From a virus, in the IMG/VR virus record IMGVR_UViG_3300021371_000016, positions 1 to 57,337 of that record: a DNA stretch of 57,337 bases; one strand, written 5' to 3'. Of the stretch, positions 17,167-24,570 are shown piece after piece. Made by a program: the position numbers and the translations under genes. The notes below the pieces were generated by a model that saw nothing but the letters and a program-made list of their open reading frames with translations, had not been told where the DNA came from and did not search any database. Each line of letters begins with the position of its first letter. Position 1 is the stretch's first letter.

Positions 17167-17676
17167 TTATTTATTTATTGATTTTGCTATTGATTCTAAC
17201 GCTGTTGCTATTCTTTGTAGCACCTTAGTTATATCATCTGTATCATCCGGATTAGGAAGAAAGAAAGGATTCTCTTTCTCAGTTTCTTTTGATGATTTTG
17301 TATTAAGATCTTTAACTATTGTTAACTCACTTACAGGTATAAGATGTCTTTCAAAACCTGAGTTGCTTGTAACTAATTCATACTCTTCCTTCCAATGAGG
17401 ATTATGTTTATGAAAATATAAAGTTCTTAGTGGATCCTCAGAATCATATTCTATACTGACGAACTCTGTATAGATATCACCATTCTTTTGTAACTCACTT
17501 GGAAAAAAACTAACATATAATTCATCTTTTCCACTTGGCCTATATGCCATCTTAGGTATATATACTGCATCAGAATCTCCAATTTTTTGGAAATAAGACT
17601 CATGCTCTTCTCTTAATTTTGCAATCTTTGCTTTTCTCTCTGTTGGGGTCATTACTTTTTTTTTTGTACTTATCAT
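17167..17676 (-). CDS. Hypothetical replication-cluster protein, 169 aa
   Basis: A Lys/Glu-rich N-terminal helix (TPTERKAKIAKLREEHESYF) is followed by a compact beta-like region and a Ser/Asp-rich linker to a C-terminal helix. The start overlaps the helicase stop by four bases. It has no known motif. The location suggests a replisome accessory role. Confidence 0.6.
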   Translation of the reverse strand: MISTKKKVMTPTERKAKIAKLREEHESYFQKIGDSDAVYIPKMAYRPSGKDELYVSFFPSELQKNGDIYTEFVSIEYDSEDPLRTLYFHKHNPHWKEEYELVTSNSGFERHLIPVSELTIVKDLNTKSSKETEKENPFFLPNPDDTDDITKVLQRIATALESIAKSINK

Positions 17677-18629
17677 CTTCTTTCTTGTTGTGGCGGAGTT
17701 GCCATTTCTGATACTTGCATCCTTTCAAACTCAGCTTTGAAAAAACTCATGCGAGCATCTCCATTTCTTGCTTTCAAAAAATGTAACACAAGAGTTCTAT
17801 CATCTTGTATTATATATCTATCTGGACCGTAAAATCTAATCTTTTGTTTAGCAGGTCTATTAATACCAAGTAGCGTATCAGCATGTTGCAACATAGCATC
17901 TGAACCAAATATATCTGATTCAAGAATATAGTTACCATATTTACCATCTACTGCACGATCCGGATTATCAATATTTCTATTAAGCTGAGACAGTGCAATA
18001 AATAAACAAGGATAATCTCTCTTACATTGGGTAAAGAACTCACCTAATTCAAATAACATATCTAATCTATTATTTTGATATGGTGCTCTTTTTACAAGTA
18101 TTGTATGATCCAGAGTTATAATGGTCTTCTGACCTTTATGCTCATTCATATACATATCAACCTGCTCTCTCATTTGATTAACAGTCATTGGAGTACTTAT
18201 AATATCAACAGGATTTGTAACTCTAGTCTTAGCATACTCATAGCATTGATTAATTACATCTGTAGTTAAAGTACTACCAGCTGAACATAACTCCTTATAA
18301 GTTTTACCCGTTAATGAACTAAATTCTCTAATTGCTGACGTTCTACCAACCATTTCAAATTGAAACTCTAATACTCTAAAGTTATCATTAGGATTTAAAT
18401 CAAAAGATTCTCTTATTATTTGATCTTTAATTAATGTTTTACCCGATCCCGGTCTACCACCTATTACAGTTAATGTATTCCATTCTAATCCATCTGTAGT
18501 AGCGTCATTGAACTTTGGCCAAGGTGTATATATAGACTTCTCCTCACCGGATTGTCTTTTGCTCATATAGTTTAGAGCTTCTTTAAATGCTTTATACTGC
18601 CCTCCCCAGGCCGATATTGGTTTACTCAT
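17673..18629 (-). CDS. DnaB-like replicative helicase
   Basis: 318 residues, corresponding to the RecA-like motor domain of DnaB without its long N-terminal domain. Walker A is GGRPGSGKT (57-65), then QFEMVGRTSAIREFSSL, a Walker B-type strand TIITLDHTILVKR, and CLFIALSQLNRN, typical of DnaB motif 3. It would unwind DNA 5'-3' ahead of the polymerase. The overlap with both neighbours places it in one operon with replication accessory genes. Confidence 0.83.
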   Translation of the reverse strand: MSKPISAWGGQYKAFKEALNYMSKRQSGEEKSIYTPWPKFNDATTDGLEWNTLTVIGGRPGSGKTLIKDQIIRESFDLNPNDNFRVLEFQFEMVGRTSAIREFSSLTGKTYKELCSAGSTLTTDVINQCYEYAKTRVTNPVDIISTPMTVNQMREQVDMYMNEHKGQKTIITLDHTILVKRAPYQNNRLDMLFELGEFFTQCKRDYPCLFIALSQLNRNIDNPDRAVDGKYGNYILESDIFGSDAMLQHADTLLGINRPAKQKIRFYGPDRYIIQDDRTLVLHFLKARNGDARMSFFKAEFERMQVSEMATPPQQERR

Positions 18630-18852
18630 TCAATTCCATTAAATATTGTGTTACTTCATAATAAAACTTTTTTGCTGTTTCTTTAGCTAATCTTTTTGAC
18701 GCTATTGATGCAGCATGTATAGCTTGTTTTCTATTCATTACAGTACCAATAGTTGTTTCTTTATAGTCTTTCATTTCTTTGATTAGATTTTCAGAGTATT
18801 CTCTGACTAAATCTTGATCATTTTCTTCTTGGTGTTGTTCATCGTATATCAT
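18622..18852 (-). CDS. Hypothetical acidic helical protein, 76 aa
   Basis: Glu/Asp/Lys-rich, helical throughout (AIHAASIASKRLAKETAKKF), overlapping the helicase start and the end of the next gene to the right. Size and position would fit a helicase partner, but there is no motif to prove it. Confidence 0.55.
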   Translation of the reverse strand: MIYDEQHQEENDQDLVREYSENLIKEMKDYKETTIGTVMNRKQAIHAASIASKRLAKETAKKFYYEVTQYLMELNE

Positions 18853-19430
18853 ACTACTTTTTCTTTGAAGTGATCATCCTCAGTGCTTATACCATCACGA
18901 ATCATATCACAATAGTCAGCAAGCTTTGAGGTTTTTACTTTATGTTTATCTTGTTTTGATATAAAATACTGACTATTCTGCATGTAAAGGTAATTATTCT
19001 TTTGATACTCATTTACATACATCTTAGCAGCTTTTATGACTTCTTCCCAAGTATAATCATACTCTGCAAAAAACCATCTAAAATTTTCAGTAAGTATTTT
19101 AGCATTATTTCTTGCAGGTACACCCGAAGGTAATTTACCTTTAGGAAATATATTCCTATATTGATCTATATTTAATGCACCAGATTTACCTAGTAACTGC
19201 TTAGTTGTTTTCTTTTTATTTACAGTAAAATAGTTATTTAATGTTACAATAACTTTTCTCCCTTCCGGAGTTATTTCATTTTTATTATTTATATATCCTT
19301 CATTATATAGAGCTACTGTATCTGTAAGATCACAATCTGAAGGTGTAACTCCTTCATCAAATGCAAATAATATCATGCATTGATTAGGTGTTATACTATA
19401 TTTTTGAATTTTTCGGAATAATTCCCACAT
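18849..19430 (-). CDS. Possible helicase loader/replisome organiser
   Basis: 193 residues. The N-terminal 65 look like a winged helix (SITPNQCMILFAFDEGV, then ITPEGRKVIVTLNNYF). The C-terminal half is helical, with AKILTENFRWFFAEYDYTWE and a Tyr/Asn-rich segment. The order 'winged helix plus helical partner domain, next to DnaB and a DnaA-C-like protein' is that of phage replisome organisers and loaders. This is inference; no specific family was recognised. Confidence 0.45.
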   Translation of the reverse strand: MWELFRKIQKYSITPNQCMILFAFDEGVTPSDCDLTDTVALYNEGYINNKNEITPEGRKVIVTLNNYFTVNKKKTTKQLLGKSGALNIDQYRNIFPKGKLPSGVPARNNAKILTENFRWFFAEYDYTWEEVIKAAKMYVNEYQKNNYLYMQNSQYFISKQDKHKVKTSKLADYCDMIRDGISTEDDHFKEKVV

Positions 19431-19845
19431 ATTGTGCTATTCTTTTAGAGACCTTTACATATGTTTCCATAAATACCGGGTCCGCTGTTATTAATCTATG
19501 CTTTGCAGTTTGATATTGATGCATTACACTACAATGTTTTCTATTTATATAGTTGCCAATCTTATCAAATGTATAACCAGCTCCTCTAGCAAAGAATGAA
19601 AAGATTGTACAATAAGTTACAAAGTCCGGAACCCTAGTTCTTAAAGTTGTAGATCTCCAGTAAGACAACCATTCAGGATGTTCTTCTTCCATTACCGCTA
19701 TAATACATTCTTCTAGTGTTTTTAAATCTAAAGTCTTATCTTTAGCATCTGATATTACATATGCTCTTATTCCATATTTATCTAATACTTTTTGCTTAAA
19801 TTCATCTACTTCGGAATGAAATGCAGACAGTTCATTTTGTTTCAT
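19396..19845 (-). CDS. DnaA domain IV-like DNA-binding protein
   Basis: 149 residues. The C-terminal half, GYTFDKIGNYINRKHCSVMH followed by QTAKHRLITADPVF, has the helix-turn-helix layout of the DnaA C-terminal (domain IV) DNA-binding module, including the R-[KD]-H-[CS]-S/T-V signature. There is no AAA+ domain. It could recognise the phage origin and recruit the loader and helicase encoded just downstream. The gene overlaps the loader-like gene by 35 bases. Confidence 0.65.
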   Translation of the reverse strand: MKQNELSAFHSEVDEFKQKVLDKYGIRAYVISDAKDKTLDLKTLEECIIAVMEEEHPEWLSYWRSTTLRTRVPDFVTYCTIFSFFARGAGYTFDKIGNYINRKHCSVMHQYQTAKHRLITADPVFMETYVKVSKRIAQYVGIIPKNSKI

Positions 19846-19890
19846 AAAATGTTGGTTTATAGTTAATAAAGATACGAAAATTACAAGGTT

Positions 19891-20604
19891 TTACCAAATA
19901 ATTCTATCTTGATGATCAAGAGAATCATTGATTTTTCTAAATACATCTTGAGAGTCCCATTTACCTCCTTTGTAAGCTGCACTAGCCGGATGAGCAACCT
20001 TATGAATAATTTGTTTATCTAATCTCAATTGCCATTCCTCAGCTTTTTTACCAAGTAATACAACCTGTAAATCTTTAAACTCACGGTTTATAGATTGAAG
20101 TATATGATGTGTAAATGGTTTCCACAAATCATAATGACTACCTATCTTACCAATCTGTACAGTAAATGCTGTATTTAACATTAGTACACCTTGATTACTC
20201 CATCTTTTTAAATCTAATGGATCATATAATAAATCATTAGTTCTAAATGCCGGGTATTGTCTTTCTAATTCACTGAATATATATCTTAAAGAAGGTTGAG
20301 GCTTGTCGTTATTAGAACAACTAAATGAAATACCATCGGCTACACCTAATTGAGGATATGGATCCTGTCCTATAAATATAACCTTAAGTTTATCATAAGG
20401 ACACTCTTCAAAAGCTCTAAACAAGTCTTTAAGCTTTGGTGTGAATCTGCGATCTTCTTCAGCTTCAGTTTTTAGTTTATATATTAGTTCATGAAAGCCT
20501 TTTGAGTTTATCATTGATGAAAATACATCACCCCAGCCTGCTTCAATTAGTTTTACAAGCATTTTTTCTTGTATATCCGTTATGTTAATATTTATTTTAT
20601 TCAT
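19891..20604 (-). CDS. ung: Uracil-DNA glycosylase
   Basis: 237 residues, typical for family 1 UDG. The water-activating motif is IGQDPYP (78-84), followed by GVADGISFS. NQGVLMLNTAFTV (138-149) is the uracil-binding region, and the DNA-insertion loop is HPASAAYKGG (205-214), a variant of the usual HPSPLS. It removes uracil from DNA, protecting phage genomes from deamination. The gene begins 24 bases from the divergent plus-strand gene at 20629. Confidence 0.92.
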   Translation of the reverse strand: MNKININITDIQEKMLVKLIEAGWGDVFSSMINSKGFHELIYKLKTEAEEDRRFTPKLKDLFRAFEECPYDKLKVIFIGQDPYPQLGVADGISFSCSNNDKPQPSLRYIFSELERQYPAFRTNDLLYDPLDLKRWSNQGVLMLNTAFTVQIGKIGSHYDLWKPFTHHILQSINREFKDLQVVLLGKKAEEWQLRLDKQIIHKVAHPASAAYKGGKWDSQDVFRKINDSLDHQDRIIW

Positions 20605-20611
20605 ATATTTG
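20604..20611 (+). promoter_or_regulatory. Bacteroidota-type -7 box for the lone plus-strand gene
   Basis: TATATTTG matches the Bacteroidota -7 consensus TAnnTTTG and lies 17 bases before ATG 20629. The gap between the divergent UDG start (20604) and this gene is only 24 bases, so the two promoters would overlap coding sequence. A clear -33 TTTG box was not seen. Confidence 0.4.
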
Positions 20612-20628
20612 TTATTAAAATTAATATT

Positions 20629-21039
20629 ATGTCAGAAGATAAAATTGATATTAGTGATGGAATTGACTTCACAAAAACAATCACCGACATTTCAATAAGT
20701 ACATCTTACATTTTTGGTTTGGAACAATTAATGGTTCACTATATTACTAATATGGATAATCCTGGTATTATAAAACCAATGTTTGAAAAATTTGATTCCA
20801 TAATAAAAGGAGAATTTGATGTAGAATCTAATCCTCTTAATGAACAAGAACTTCATCTATATACTTTATTTTCTTTACAGCAACTTTTTAGAGCTAAAGC
20901 CTATGAACAAGGTCACGATATAAAGATTAATAAAACAGTAAGTAAAAATCTTGTTGATAAATTACTAAAAGCTACTTTAGAAGGTGATCTTGAGGAGATA
21001 AAAAAACTCAATGAAGAAATACAGAAAGATCTATCTTAA
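20629..21039 (+). CDS. Hypothetical protein, lone plus-strand gene in the early block
   Basis: 136 residues from ATG 20629 (MSEDKIDISDGIDFTKTI). A longer start at 20569 would add an untypical hydrophobic leader lying inside the UDG gene, so I prefer 20629. The protein is acidic and helical, without motifs. It is the only plus-strand gene between 2333 and 36180: divergent from UDG on its left and tail-to-tail with the 127-residue gene on its right, whose stop overlaps it by nine bases. Separate regulation from the neighbouring replication genes is likely. Not recognised. Confidence 0.6.
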   Translation: MSEDKIDISDGIDFTKTITDISISTSYIFGLEQLMVHYITNMDNPGIIKPMFEKFDSIIKGEFDVESNPLNEQELHLYTLFSLQQLFRAKAYEQGHDIKINKTVSKNLVDKLLKATLEGDLEEIKKLNEEIQKDLS

Positions 21040-21414
21040 CTGTATTCCTTGTTCATCACCAATTCTTAAACATTCTTGAATACAAAGATTTAATTCATCT
21101 TTATCACAATCTGCAAAAGATTTACAATACTCTTTTTTATCTCTCATAAAACAAAGGCCGGTTTGTCTTTTTATAAGGAGCTTCATCTCCATAAAAGTAT
21201 AGCCTATGTCATTTGCTAGTTCTCTAATCATAGCATGCAATCTTGCAAGCTGGGCATTGCTGCCTTTCTTAGTACTAACGCTTATAAACACTTCCATTTG
21301 AGTACCATCAGGTACATCTTTGAGAAATGCATTTAATCTTGTCTTTTGAACTTTTGAAGGAAAATCAAGCTCTCCATCTTTGACAGAGAGCTTTCCAAAA
21401 AAATTATTTTTCAT
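21031..21414 (-). CDS. Possible NinB-like recombination protein
   Basis: 127 residues. The centre (SNAQLARLHAMIRELANDIG, then EMKLLIKRQTGLC) resembles the pattern of NinB/Orf-like phage recombination mediators, with a C-terminal Cys-containing helix. The likeness is by shape rather than signature. It lies near UDG, RusA-operon and nuclease genes, consistent with recombination. It ends tail-to-tail with the plus-strand gene at 20629. Confidence 0.4.
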   Translation of the reverse strand: MKNNFFGKLSVKDGELDFPSKVQKTRLNAFLKDVPDGTQMEVFISVSTKKGSNAQLARLHAMIRELANDIGYTFMEMKLLIKRQTGLCFMRDKKEYCKSFADCDKDELNLCIQECLRIGDEQGIQLR

Positions 21415-21985
21415 ATAAATCTGTTATAGCATCACTGGTTAATGTATATACAACACATTTCAGCTTTGCTGATTTTAAAACTCTATTTGCCCAAGTATTA
21501 CATGTATTAGTTCCACTATAATTTCCATGTGCTAAATAAAATTTAGTATTAGGATAATTAAACTTACACTTATACTCATGCATTCCTGATTTAAACGTTC
21601 TTTTTATGTATCCTCTTACTGCATTATATTGCTCTTCTGAACATTTAACTTTATACCATTTAGAGTTTATTGAATTGTATTTAACAACTCTAATTAAACT
21701 TTCAGGCTCTGTAAATAATGCTTTAAAGGCAATACCATATGTCAAATCATCCCAAGTCCCAACTTCTGTAAAAAATATTTTAGAACCCCATCCGTATGCT
21801 TTATAGCATTGATCTTCATAAAAGACAAAATCAATATGATCACCGTTATTTGATAAATAAAAAGTTTTATCATTTGATGTACTATGTTCATTCATAGGCA
21901 TATAATGTAGTGTAATTACTGAAATTGTATATACACTACAGACAATAAAAAAACATATTAAGAATTTTATAATCTTTTTTATCAT
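21404..21985 (-). CDS. DUF2459-like exported protein
   Basis: 193 residues. An N-terminal hydrophobic segment (about 4-28) is a signal anchor. Then NGDHIDFVF, YGWGSKIFFTEVGTWDDL, YKVKCSEEQYNAVRGYI and TNTCNTWANRVLKSAKL follow in the order seen in DUF2459 (TIGR02117-like) membrane proteins. The TCNTW Cys and the early His could form a papain-like active site, but this is not established for the family. It sits in the early block, away from the lysis genes, so modification or protection of the host envelope is more likely than lysis. It overlaps both neighbours. Confidence 0.65.
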   Translation of the reverse strand: MIKKIIKFLICFFIVCSVYTISVITLHYMPMNEHSTSNDKTFYLSNNGDHIDFVFYEDQCYKAYGWGSKIFFTEVGTWDDLTYGIAFKALFTEPESLIRVVKYNSINSKWYKVKCSEEQYNAVRGYIKRTFKSGMHEYKCKFNYPNTKFYLAHGNYSGTNTCNTWANRVLKSAKLKCVVYTLTSDAITDLYEK

Positions 21986-22209
21986 TTAAATCTCAATGCT
22001 TTACCAACGCGTATAAAATCATAACCACATTCAACACATACTAGCTCATTATTTTCTTCAGATACTAAATTATCTGTAAAACAATTTGGACATAGTTCCT
22101 CTCTCTCCTGGAGCTCTAGTTGCCTAGCTCTCATTTTAAGATATTCATTTGGTTCACCGTCCCAACCGGCATTCATCATGTCAATGTGTAACTCACTCAT
22201 CTTACCCAT
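21982..22209 (-). CDS. Small zinc-ribbon protein
   Basis: 75 residues. CPNCFTDNL and, later, LVCVECGYDF form a typical CxxC/CxxC zinc ribbon. Two starts are possible: ATG ending at 22209, which overlaps the upstream gene's stop, or ATG ending at 22200, two bases after that stop (giving MSELHIDMMNAG). The ribbon suggests nucleic acid or RNA polymerase binding. Nothing more specific is visible. Confidence 0.6.
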   Translation of the reverse strand: MGKMSELHIDMMNAGWDGEPNEYLKMRARQLELQEREELCPNCFTDNLVSEENNELVCVECGYDFIRVGKALRFK

Positions 22210-22342
22210 TGTTAGGTACGTGCTTAGTCTGTGAAATAATACGCGTTTGGCCTTTACGGTTTTTACCGTTACCTTCAGTGTGAATTATAACCTGCTTCAT
22301 CTTTCCATTCTTTGATACTGATACTGTTTTTTCTTTACTCAT
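22202..22342 (-). CDS. Hypothetical basic microprotein, 46 aa
   Basis: Starts at ATG 22340-22342 (overlapping the end of the 82-residue gene) and stops at 22202-22204. The sequence runs MSKEKTVSVSKNGKMKQVII, then a Gly/Asn/Lys-rich middle and a C-terminus with ISQTKHVPNNG. It fills an otherwise non-coding gap and has flanking overlaps like the other genes. Function unknown. Confidence 0.5.
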   Translation of the reverse strand: MSKEKTVSVSKNGKMKQVIIHTEGNGKNRKGQTRIISQTKHVPNNG

Positions 22343-22583
22343 TTTCTTTAATTTTATTAAAAACGTCTATTAATTCTTTTACAAGATTTATATCTCTTAT
22401 TACCAATCCAAGATCATCTATGTTAACACGTAGCTCTTTTTCTTTATTAAGGTTATCACCAGCTAAATACAGGCTACTACCAACTTGTTTACGAAAGTAA
22501 TAATAATCATAACCATTATCACTTTCTTCATCATATACCATAACTTTCTCAAAGTTTAGATTCATTAGTTCTTCTTCAGTCAT
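22335..22583 (-). CDS. Hypothetical protein, 82 aa
   Basis: An acidic protein with a Tyr-rich centre (NGYDYYYFRKQVGSSLYLAG) and C-terminal amphipathic helix. It overlaps both neighbours by eight bases. No membrane span, no Cys. Not recognised. Confidence 0.55.
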   Translation of the reverse strand: MTEEELMNLNFEKVMVYDEESDNGYDYYYFRKQVGSSLYLAGDNLNKEKELRVNIDDLGLVIRDINLVKELIDVFNKIKENE

Positions 22584-22905
22584 TTTTTTCTAAATTTTTC
22601 CATGATAATATTGCTTCTCTAACATGCTTACCAAACTCAGCATCATTTGGATACTTTTTCATCAAATGTATTACTAAAGCAGTAATATTTGGCATAGCAA
22701 TTAGTTCATTGTCTACACTGTATATATCTGTATTAGTATTACTATCTACGCTTTTTACCTGTCTGTATTCATTTAAATCTTTACTCATAAGTTTATATTT
22801 TTTTAGTTTTGATTGTAAAGACTTGCATCCTTTATAATCTCCATATGATCCTCCGCAAGCAACTCTTGCAAATTCAAGCATGTTTTTATCGGTCCATTGC
22901 TTCAT
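22576..22905 (-). CDS. Hypothetical protein, 109 aa
   Basis: Begins MKQWTDKNMLEFARVACGGS with a Gly/Tyr/Cys-containing loop, then a polar central part and a C-terminal amphipathic region. The start follows an A-rich leader with no Shine-Dalgarno sequence. It shares an eight-base overlap with the gene downstream. Not recognised. Confidence 0.55.
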   Translation of the reverse strand: MKQWTDKNMLEFARVACGGSYGDYKGCKSLQSKLKKYKLMSKDLNEYRQVKSVDSNTNTDIYSVDNELIAMPNITALVIHLMKKYPNDAEFGKHVREAILSWKNLEKND

Positions 22906-22917
22906 CTTCTTTGTTTT

Positions 22918-23070
22918 TTAAGCGTATAATAGTATCATTTTCAATACTGCTGAAATAGCCCATAGTATTAATGTAATAAACTTTAGTATACATAGACCTA
23001 TAAAAAGCCAAGCCCATATACCACGGAGACTTACTTTATTTCTACTTATATAAATTTCGTGTCTACTCAT
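22918..23070 (-). CDS. Small membrane protein, 50 aa
   Basis: Start ATG 23068-23070, stop TAA 22918-22920. The first 16 residues are polar. The remainder (from GIWAWLFIGLCILKFITLIL) is hydrophobic, enough for one long or two short membrane spans. It overlaps the 107-residue gene by eight bases. It is one of a group of small membrane proteins in this block; perhaps host-membrane modification. Confidence 0.5.
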   Translation of the reverse strand: MSRHEIYISRNKVSLRGIWAWLFIGLCILKFITLILWAISAVLKMILLYA

Positions 23071-23386
23071 AAGCTGCTTCTATTTCTTCGTTTTCTTTCA
23101 TATCTTCAATGAAGCTTGCTAGTTCACCCCATACCATAAATCTATTAACTCCGTATTCAAATATCATCCAATCATATGTACCTTCCTCTATTTGCTCTTC
23201 ATATTGTTCATACAACTTTTCAGCAATTGGCATTAAATATTCCCAACCTGGGATATCTTCCATGTCATCTAATTCTTCTCCACTGTAGTCAACTAATCTC
23301 TGATTCTTTTTAACTATAGCATGCATTCCATCATGTTTTCTAGTTGCTTTTAATAACTCTTTTATATGCTCATCTGATCTACTCAT
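23063..23386 (-). CDS. Hypothetical acidic protein, 107 aa
   Basis: Strongly acidic, helix-rich, with Trp/Tyr-containing centre (YDWMIFEYGVNRFMVWGELA). Its ATG overlaps the stop of the 43-residue zinc protein (ATGA). No membrane span. Not recognised; such acidic early proteins are sometimes inhibitors of host DNA-binding proteins, but that is speculation. Confidence 0.55.
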   Translation of the reverse strand: MSRSDEHIKELLKATRKHDGMHAIVKKNQRLVDYSGEELDDMEDIPGWEYLMPIAEKLYEQYEEQIEEGTYDWMIFEYGVNRFMVWGELASFIEDMKENEEIEAAYE

Positions 23387-23514
23387 AATTTACTTTTTTT
23401 CTTTTTACTTTTGCTATCTAATGTCTCTAGACATTCTTTACATACCCACACTCCAAGATCCTCCATTTCAGATCTTTCTTTTTCTTCTCTACATTTATAA
23501 CAAGGTATAGCCAT
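23383..23514 (-). CDS. Zinc-knuckle microprotein, 43 aa
   Basis: Start ATG 23512-23514; the TGA stop overlaps the next ATG. The protein begins MAIPCYKCREEKERSEMEDL and later has WVCKECLETL, giving two CxxC pairs, and ends in a poly-Lys tail. Clearly a small zinc ribbon, the third in this operon. It may bind nucleic acid. Confidence 0.55.
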   Translation of the reverse strand: MAIPCYKCREEKERSEMEDLGVWVCKECLETLDSKSKKKKSKL

Positions 23515-23515
23515 A

Positions 23516-23836
23516 TTATTTATTATTTAAAGGTACTGCTACCATAGCACTACCACGGTGATTAAAAAATATTACAAACTTATATCCATCCATTTCAAAA
23601 GTTTTTAAAAATCTAGGATCACCTGGATGCTTATAATATTTAACATCAATCATCTCAGCTTTACTCCATTCTTCATCTGCAACCTCCGTTCTTGTTTTTT
23701 CTTGTTCTATAGCATTACACCCTACTAAATGGTATAGTAAGCCAAGAGTACATATTGTTAATAAAACAATAAATCTAACTCTTGCGCCTTTATTAGTTCC
23801 TAACCATTTATCAAATTTTTCAAATTTATTCATCAT
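23516..23836 (-). CDS. Membrane-anchored protein, 106 aa
   Basis: A short basic start, a hydrophobic segment (about 22-42) ending in LVGCNAIEQE, then a soluble extracytoplasmic domain. The hydrophobic stretch with Cys could be a signal anchor or a lipoprotein signal (LVGC). The start is preceded by the AACCAAAACAAAG leader seen at several genes here. Function unknown; envelope location expected. Confidence 0.55.
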   Translation of the reverse strand: MMNKFEKFDKWLGTNKGARVRFIVLLTICTLGLLYHLVGCNAIEQEKTRTEVADEEWSKAEMIDVKYYKHPGDPRFLKTFEMDGYKFVIFFNHRGSAMVAVPLNNK

Positions 23837-23848
23837 CTTTGTTTTGGT

Positions 23849-24040
23849 TTAATCATTAAGATATTCTGTTGGAACTTCAGAAAACACTAGATGTTTCTCA
23901 TCTTCTGTTAAATCTTCAATGTCCCCACAAACTAGAGTATAAACACCTTGTTGTGCGATATATGACTTTTCCATTTCTCTAGCTAAAATTTTAGCGTCCA
24001 CTTCTGTTTTAACTACTATGCTAATTGTTACTTTTTTCAT
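23849..24040 (-). CDS. Hypothetical protein, 63 aa
   Basis: Begins MKKVTISIVVKTEVDAKILA and continues with mixed charged and beta-like stretches, so a small alpha/beta protein. It is preceded by the A/C-rich leader AACCAAAACAAAG, the likely translation signal here in place of a Shine-Dalgarno. Not recognised. Confidence 0.5.
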   Translation of the reverse strand: MKKVTISIVVKTEVDAKILAREMEKSYIAQQGVYTLVCGDIEDLTEDEKHLVFSEVPTEYLND

Positions 24041-24052
24041 CTTTGTTTTGGT

Positions 24053-24202
24053 TTAGTTTCCTATAATTTTAAAGGCTTCTTCTAAAGCCTTTTCAAATTT
24101 TTTATAATTTTTGAAACCTATTCTTTTAGATAGTTTCACCACATTAATGTTTTCATCTGCTAACATTAGCATTAATCCTTTAATAATTTCTTCTTCACTC
24201 AT
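24053..24202 (-). CDS. Hypothetical microprotein, 49 aa
   Basis: Start ATG 24200-24202, stop TAA 24053-24055. Sequence MSEEEIIKGLMLMLADENIN then a Lys-rich helix ending FKIIGN. It resembles a small helix-turn-helix (two or three helices, VVKLSKRIGFKNY), but too short to be certain. The leader is AAAACAAAG as for its neighbours. Confidence 0.5.
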   Translation of the reverse strand: MSEEEIIKGLMLMLADENINVVKLSKRIGFKNYKKFEKALEEAFKIIGN

Positions 24203-24209
24203 CTTTGTT

Positions 24210-24482
24210 TTATTCTATTTCTACTGTTAATTCATGTTGAGTTAAAGCATCATATATAGGTTTTAGATCGTCAAAGGTTCCGCATTTAATTTTACATTTA
24301 CCTTTATTATGCACAATCAAACTACATTGCTCAGCCTGATTCAATTCATGCTCACAATATTTCATTAAGCAAAATATTACTAATTCAAATGTGTTTACAT
24401 TATCATTATATAGAACTAAGTTCCTTGAGTTAACTTCTTTAATCAACTCATCTATCTCTTTTTCTGTTATCGTTTCACTCAT
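24210..24482 (-). CDS. clpS: ClpS-like N-end-rule adaptor
   Basis: 90 residues covering the whole ClpS core fold. The binding-site loop is VLYNDNVNTFELV (YNDx-NTF, typical of ClpS), followed by a helix and LNQAEQCSLIVHNKGKCKIK with the conserved VH...GK segment and the final strand LTVEIE. Known ClpS binds proteins with destabilising N-terminal residues and delivers them to ClpAP/ClpC. The first Asp pair reads ND-N rather than ND-D, so specificity may differ. The sequence resembles Bacteroidota ClpS, suggesting capture from the host. It follows a structured intergenic element and is independent of the operon to its right. Confidence 0.85.
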   Translation of the reverse strand: MSETITEKEIDELIKEVNSRNLVLYNDNVNTFELVIFCLMKYCEHELNQAEQCSLIVHNKGKCKIKCGTFDDLKPIYDALTQHELTVEIE

Positions 24483-24492
24483 AATAATTTAG

Positions 24493-24566
24493 AATACGCG
24501 GGGGAAAACTCGCCTTACAGTCTTCCCTATTCATTCAGTGATTTGGCCTACTGAAACCCGCTTATT
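24493..24566 (-). ncRNA. Predicted three-way-junction RNA
   Basis: The gap between the SF2 helicase and ClpS genes folds well by eye. An outer stem (24493-24502 with 24557-24566, nine pairs, one mismatch) encloses hairpin 1 (GGAA/TTCC, 24503-24506 with 24523-24526, plus ACT/AGT) and hairpin 2 (TTCAGT/ACTGAA, 24534-24539 with 24550-24555). There is no U-tract. It could be a leader regulating clpS or a processed RNA. Pairings are seen; role is inferred. Confidence 0.4.
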
Positions 24567-24570
24567 CAAC

